Positions 63,952 through 64,000 of a stretch of DNA of 64,000 nucleotides are shown piece by piece. Every line of letters starts with the position of its first letter. The stretch's first letter is position 1. This stretch comes from an uncultured Apibacter sp. GTDB lineage: Bacteria; Bacteroidota; Bacteroidia; Flavobacteriales; Weeksellaceae. The stretch covers positions 61,827 to 125,826 of the forward strand of contig CALYQD010000006.1 of assembly GCA_945280365.1 (NCBI GenBank), read 5' to 3'. The notes below the pieces were generated by a model. The model made no database searches. It saw only the letters and a program-made list of their open reading frames with translations, and was not told the DNA's origin. Position numbers and translations under genes: made by a program.

Positions 63952-64000
63952 GTTCATAAGGCAGTGAATTTTCATAGTAGTTAGTTTTAAGCCCCATTTT
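63952..64000 (+). ncRNA. Unit 5, putative small RNA cut by the window end
   Basis: It is identical to unit 4 in the hairpin, core and first terminator arm (GCCCCATTTT). The 3' arm lies beyond 64000, so the array continues past the window. Confidence 0.7.

Larger units (their letters stand above)
62733..64000 (+). repeat. Array of about 100-nt repeat units with small-RNA architecture
   Basis: Five units share the core TTTTC(A/G)TAGTAGT(T/C)AG. Units begin near 62733, 63009, 63538, 63723 and 63925, the last cut by the window end. In the good units (2, 4, 5) the order is a -24/-12 promoter, 12-13 nt spacer, GTTCATAAGGCAGTGAA hairpin, the invariant segment, then a GC-rich terminator. Spacers between units differ and show no ORF. 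Units 1 and 3 are eroded. This is not a CRISPR array: spacing is irregular and each unit has its own terminator. Confidence 0.9.

Noticed and set aside
62733..64000. CRISPR array
   Set aside because: Spacing of units is irregular (about 180 to 530 nt), repeats contain their own terminators and no cas gene is present.
1..64000. tRNA, rRNA and riboswitch candidates
   Set aside because: No cloverleaf with a TTCGANTC-like arm, no rRNA block and no aptamer-like core was recognised on either strand by reading alone; a covariance search could still find one.

Overview
The window looks like a chromosomal segment of a very AT-rich (about 30% G+C by eye) member of the Bacteroidota, class Flavobacteriia. 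The evidence is SprA of the type IX secretion system, many TonB-dependent receptors, DUF1573 proteins, and promoter boxes of the Bacteroidota type TAnnTTTG in front of many genes. The base composition would suit an Apibacter-like host-associated Weeksellaceae species, but that genus assignment is only a guess. No tRNA, rRNA, CRISPR array, transposase or integrase was seen.

Layout. 1-6540 (+): two DUF1573 proteins, a lipoprotein joining an SRPBCC and a GyrI-like domain, purH, and a small HYC/CC/PP-type protein next to a TonB receptor that probably handles metal. 6556-17954 (-): an RRM protein, then the run maeB-ruvA-sprA-gcvH-vanZ (listed in transcription order). 18329-20942 (+): a membrane protein overlapping a ClC chloride channel or transporter. 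21056-26419 (-): nnr, mpg, ldhA, rpsA. 27296-28735 (+): a methyltransferase and a ZIP metal transporter. 28814-39143 (-): a catabolic locus with an MFS sugar permease, two related TonB receptors, a secreted histidine phosphatase, a secreted endonuclease/exonuclease/phosphatase-family protein and a GH3 glycosidase. An N-acetylglucosamine-kinase-like gene lies divergently beside it. 40784-45835: an SDR, Dps plus a Dps-like DUF5856 protein, pgi, and two OmpA/beta-barrel-like proteins.

45836-48480 is a decay zone. It holds three tandem copies of a small secreted-protein gene in different states of frame damage and a fragment of a second malic enzyme. After it come dnaK, then an operon (50648-54815, -) with a one-piece ABC transporter (binding protein, permease and ATPase fused), an ATC hydrolase-family protein and an M20 N-carbamoyl amidohydrolase. 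Together these look like a complete route from imported 2-amino-thiazoline-4-carboxylate to cysteine. Then follow an astacin-like lipoprotein, prfC, a nucleoid-associated protein, a phosphopantetheinyl transferase, a GT9-GT2 fusion glycosyltransferase and a CYTH protein.

The most unusual part is the gene-free right end (62534-64000). It carries at least five copies of a unit of about 100 nt. The good copies have a -24/-12 (sigma-54-like) promoter with correct spacing to a conserved start, a small 5' hairpin, an invariant 16-nt unpaired segment and a GC-rich intrinsic terminator. Base changes between copies preserve pairing in both hairpins. I read this as an undescribed multicopy family of about 67-nt small RNAs. 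The array runs off the window. The invariant segment is complementary to ACUAUGAAAA-type translation starts, including those of the decaying secreted-protein paralogues.
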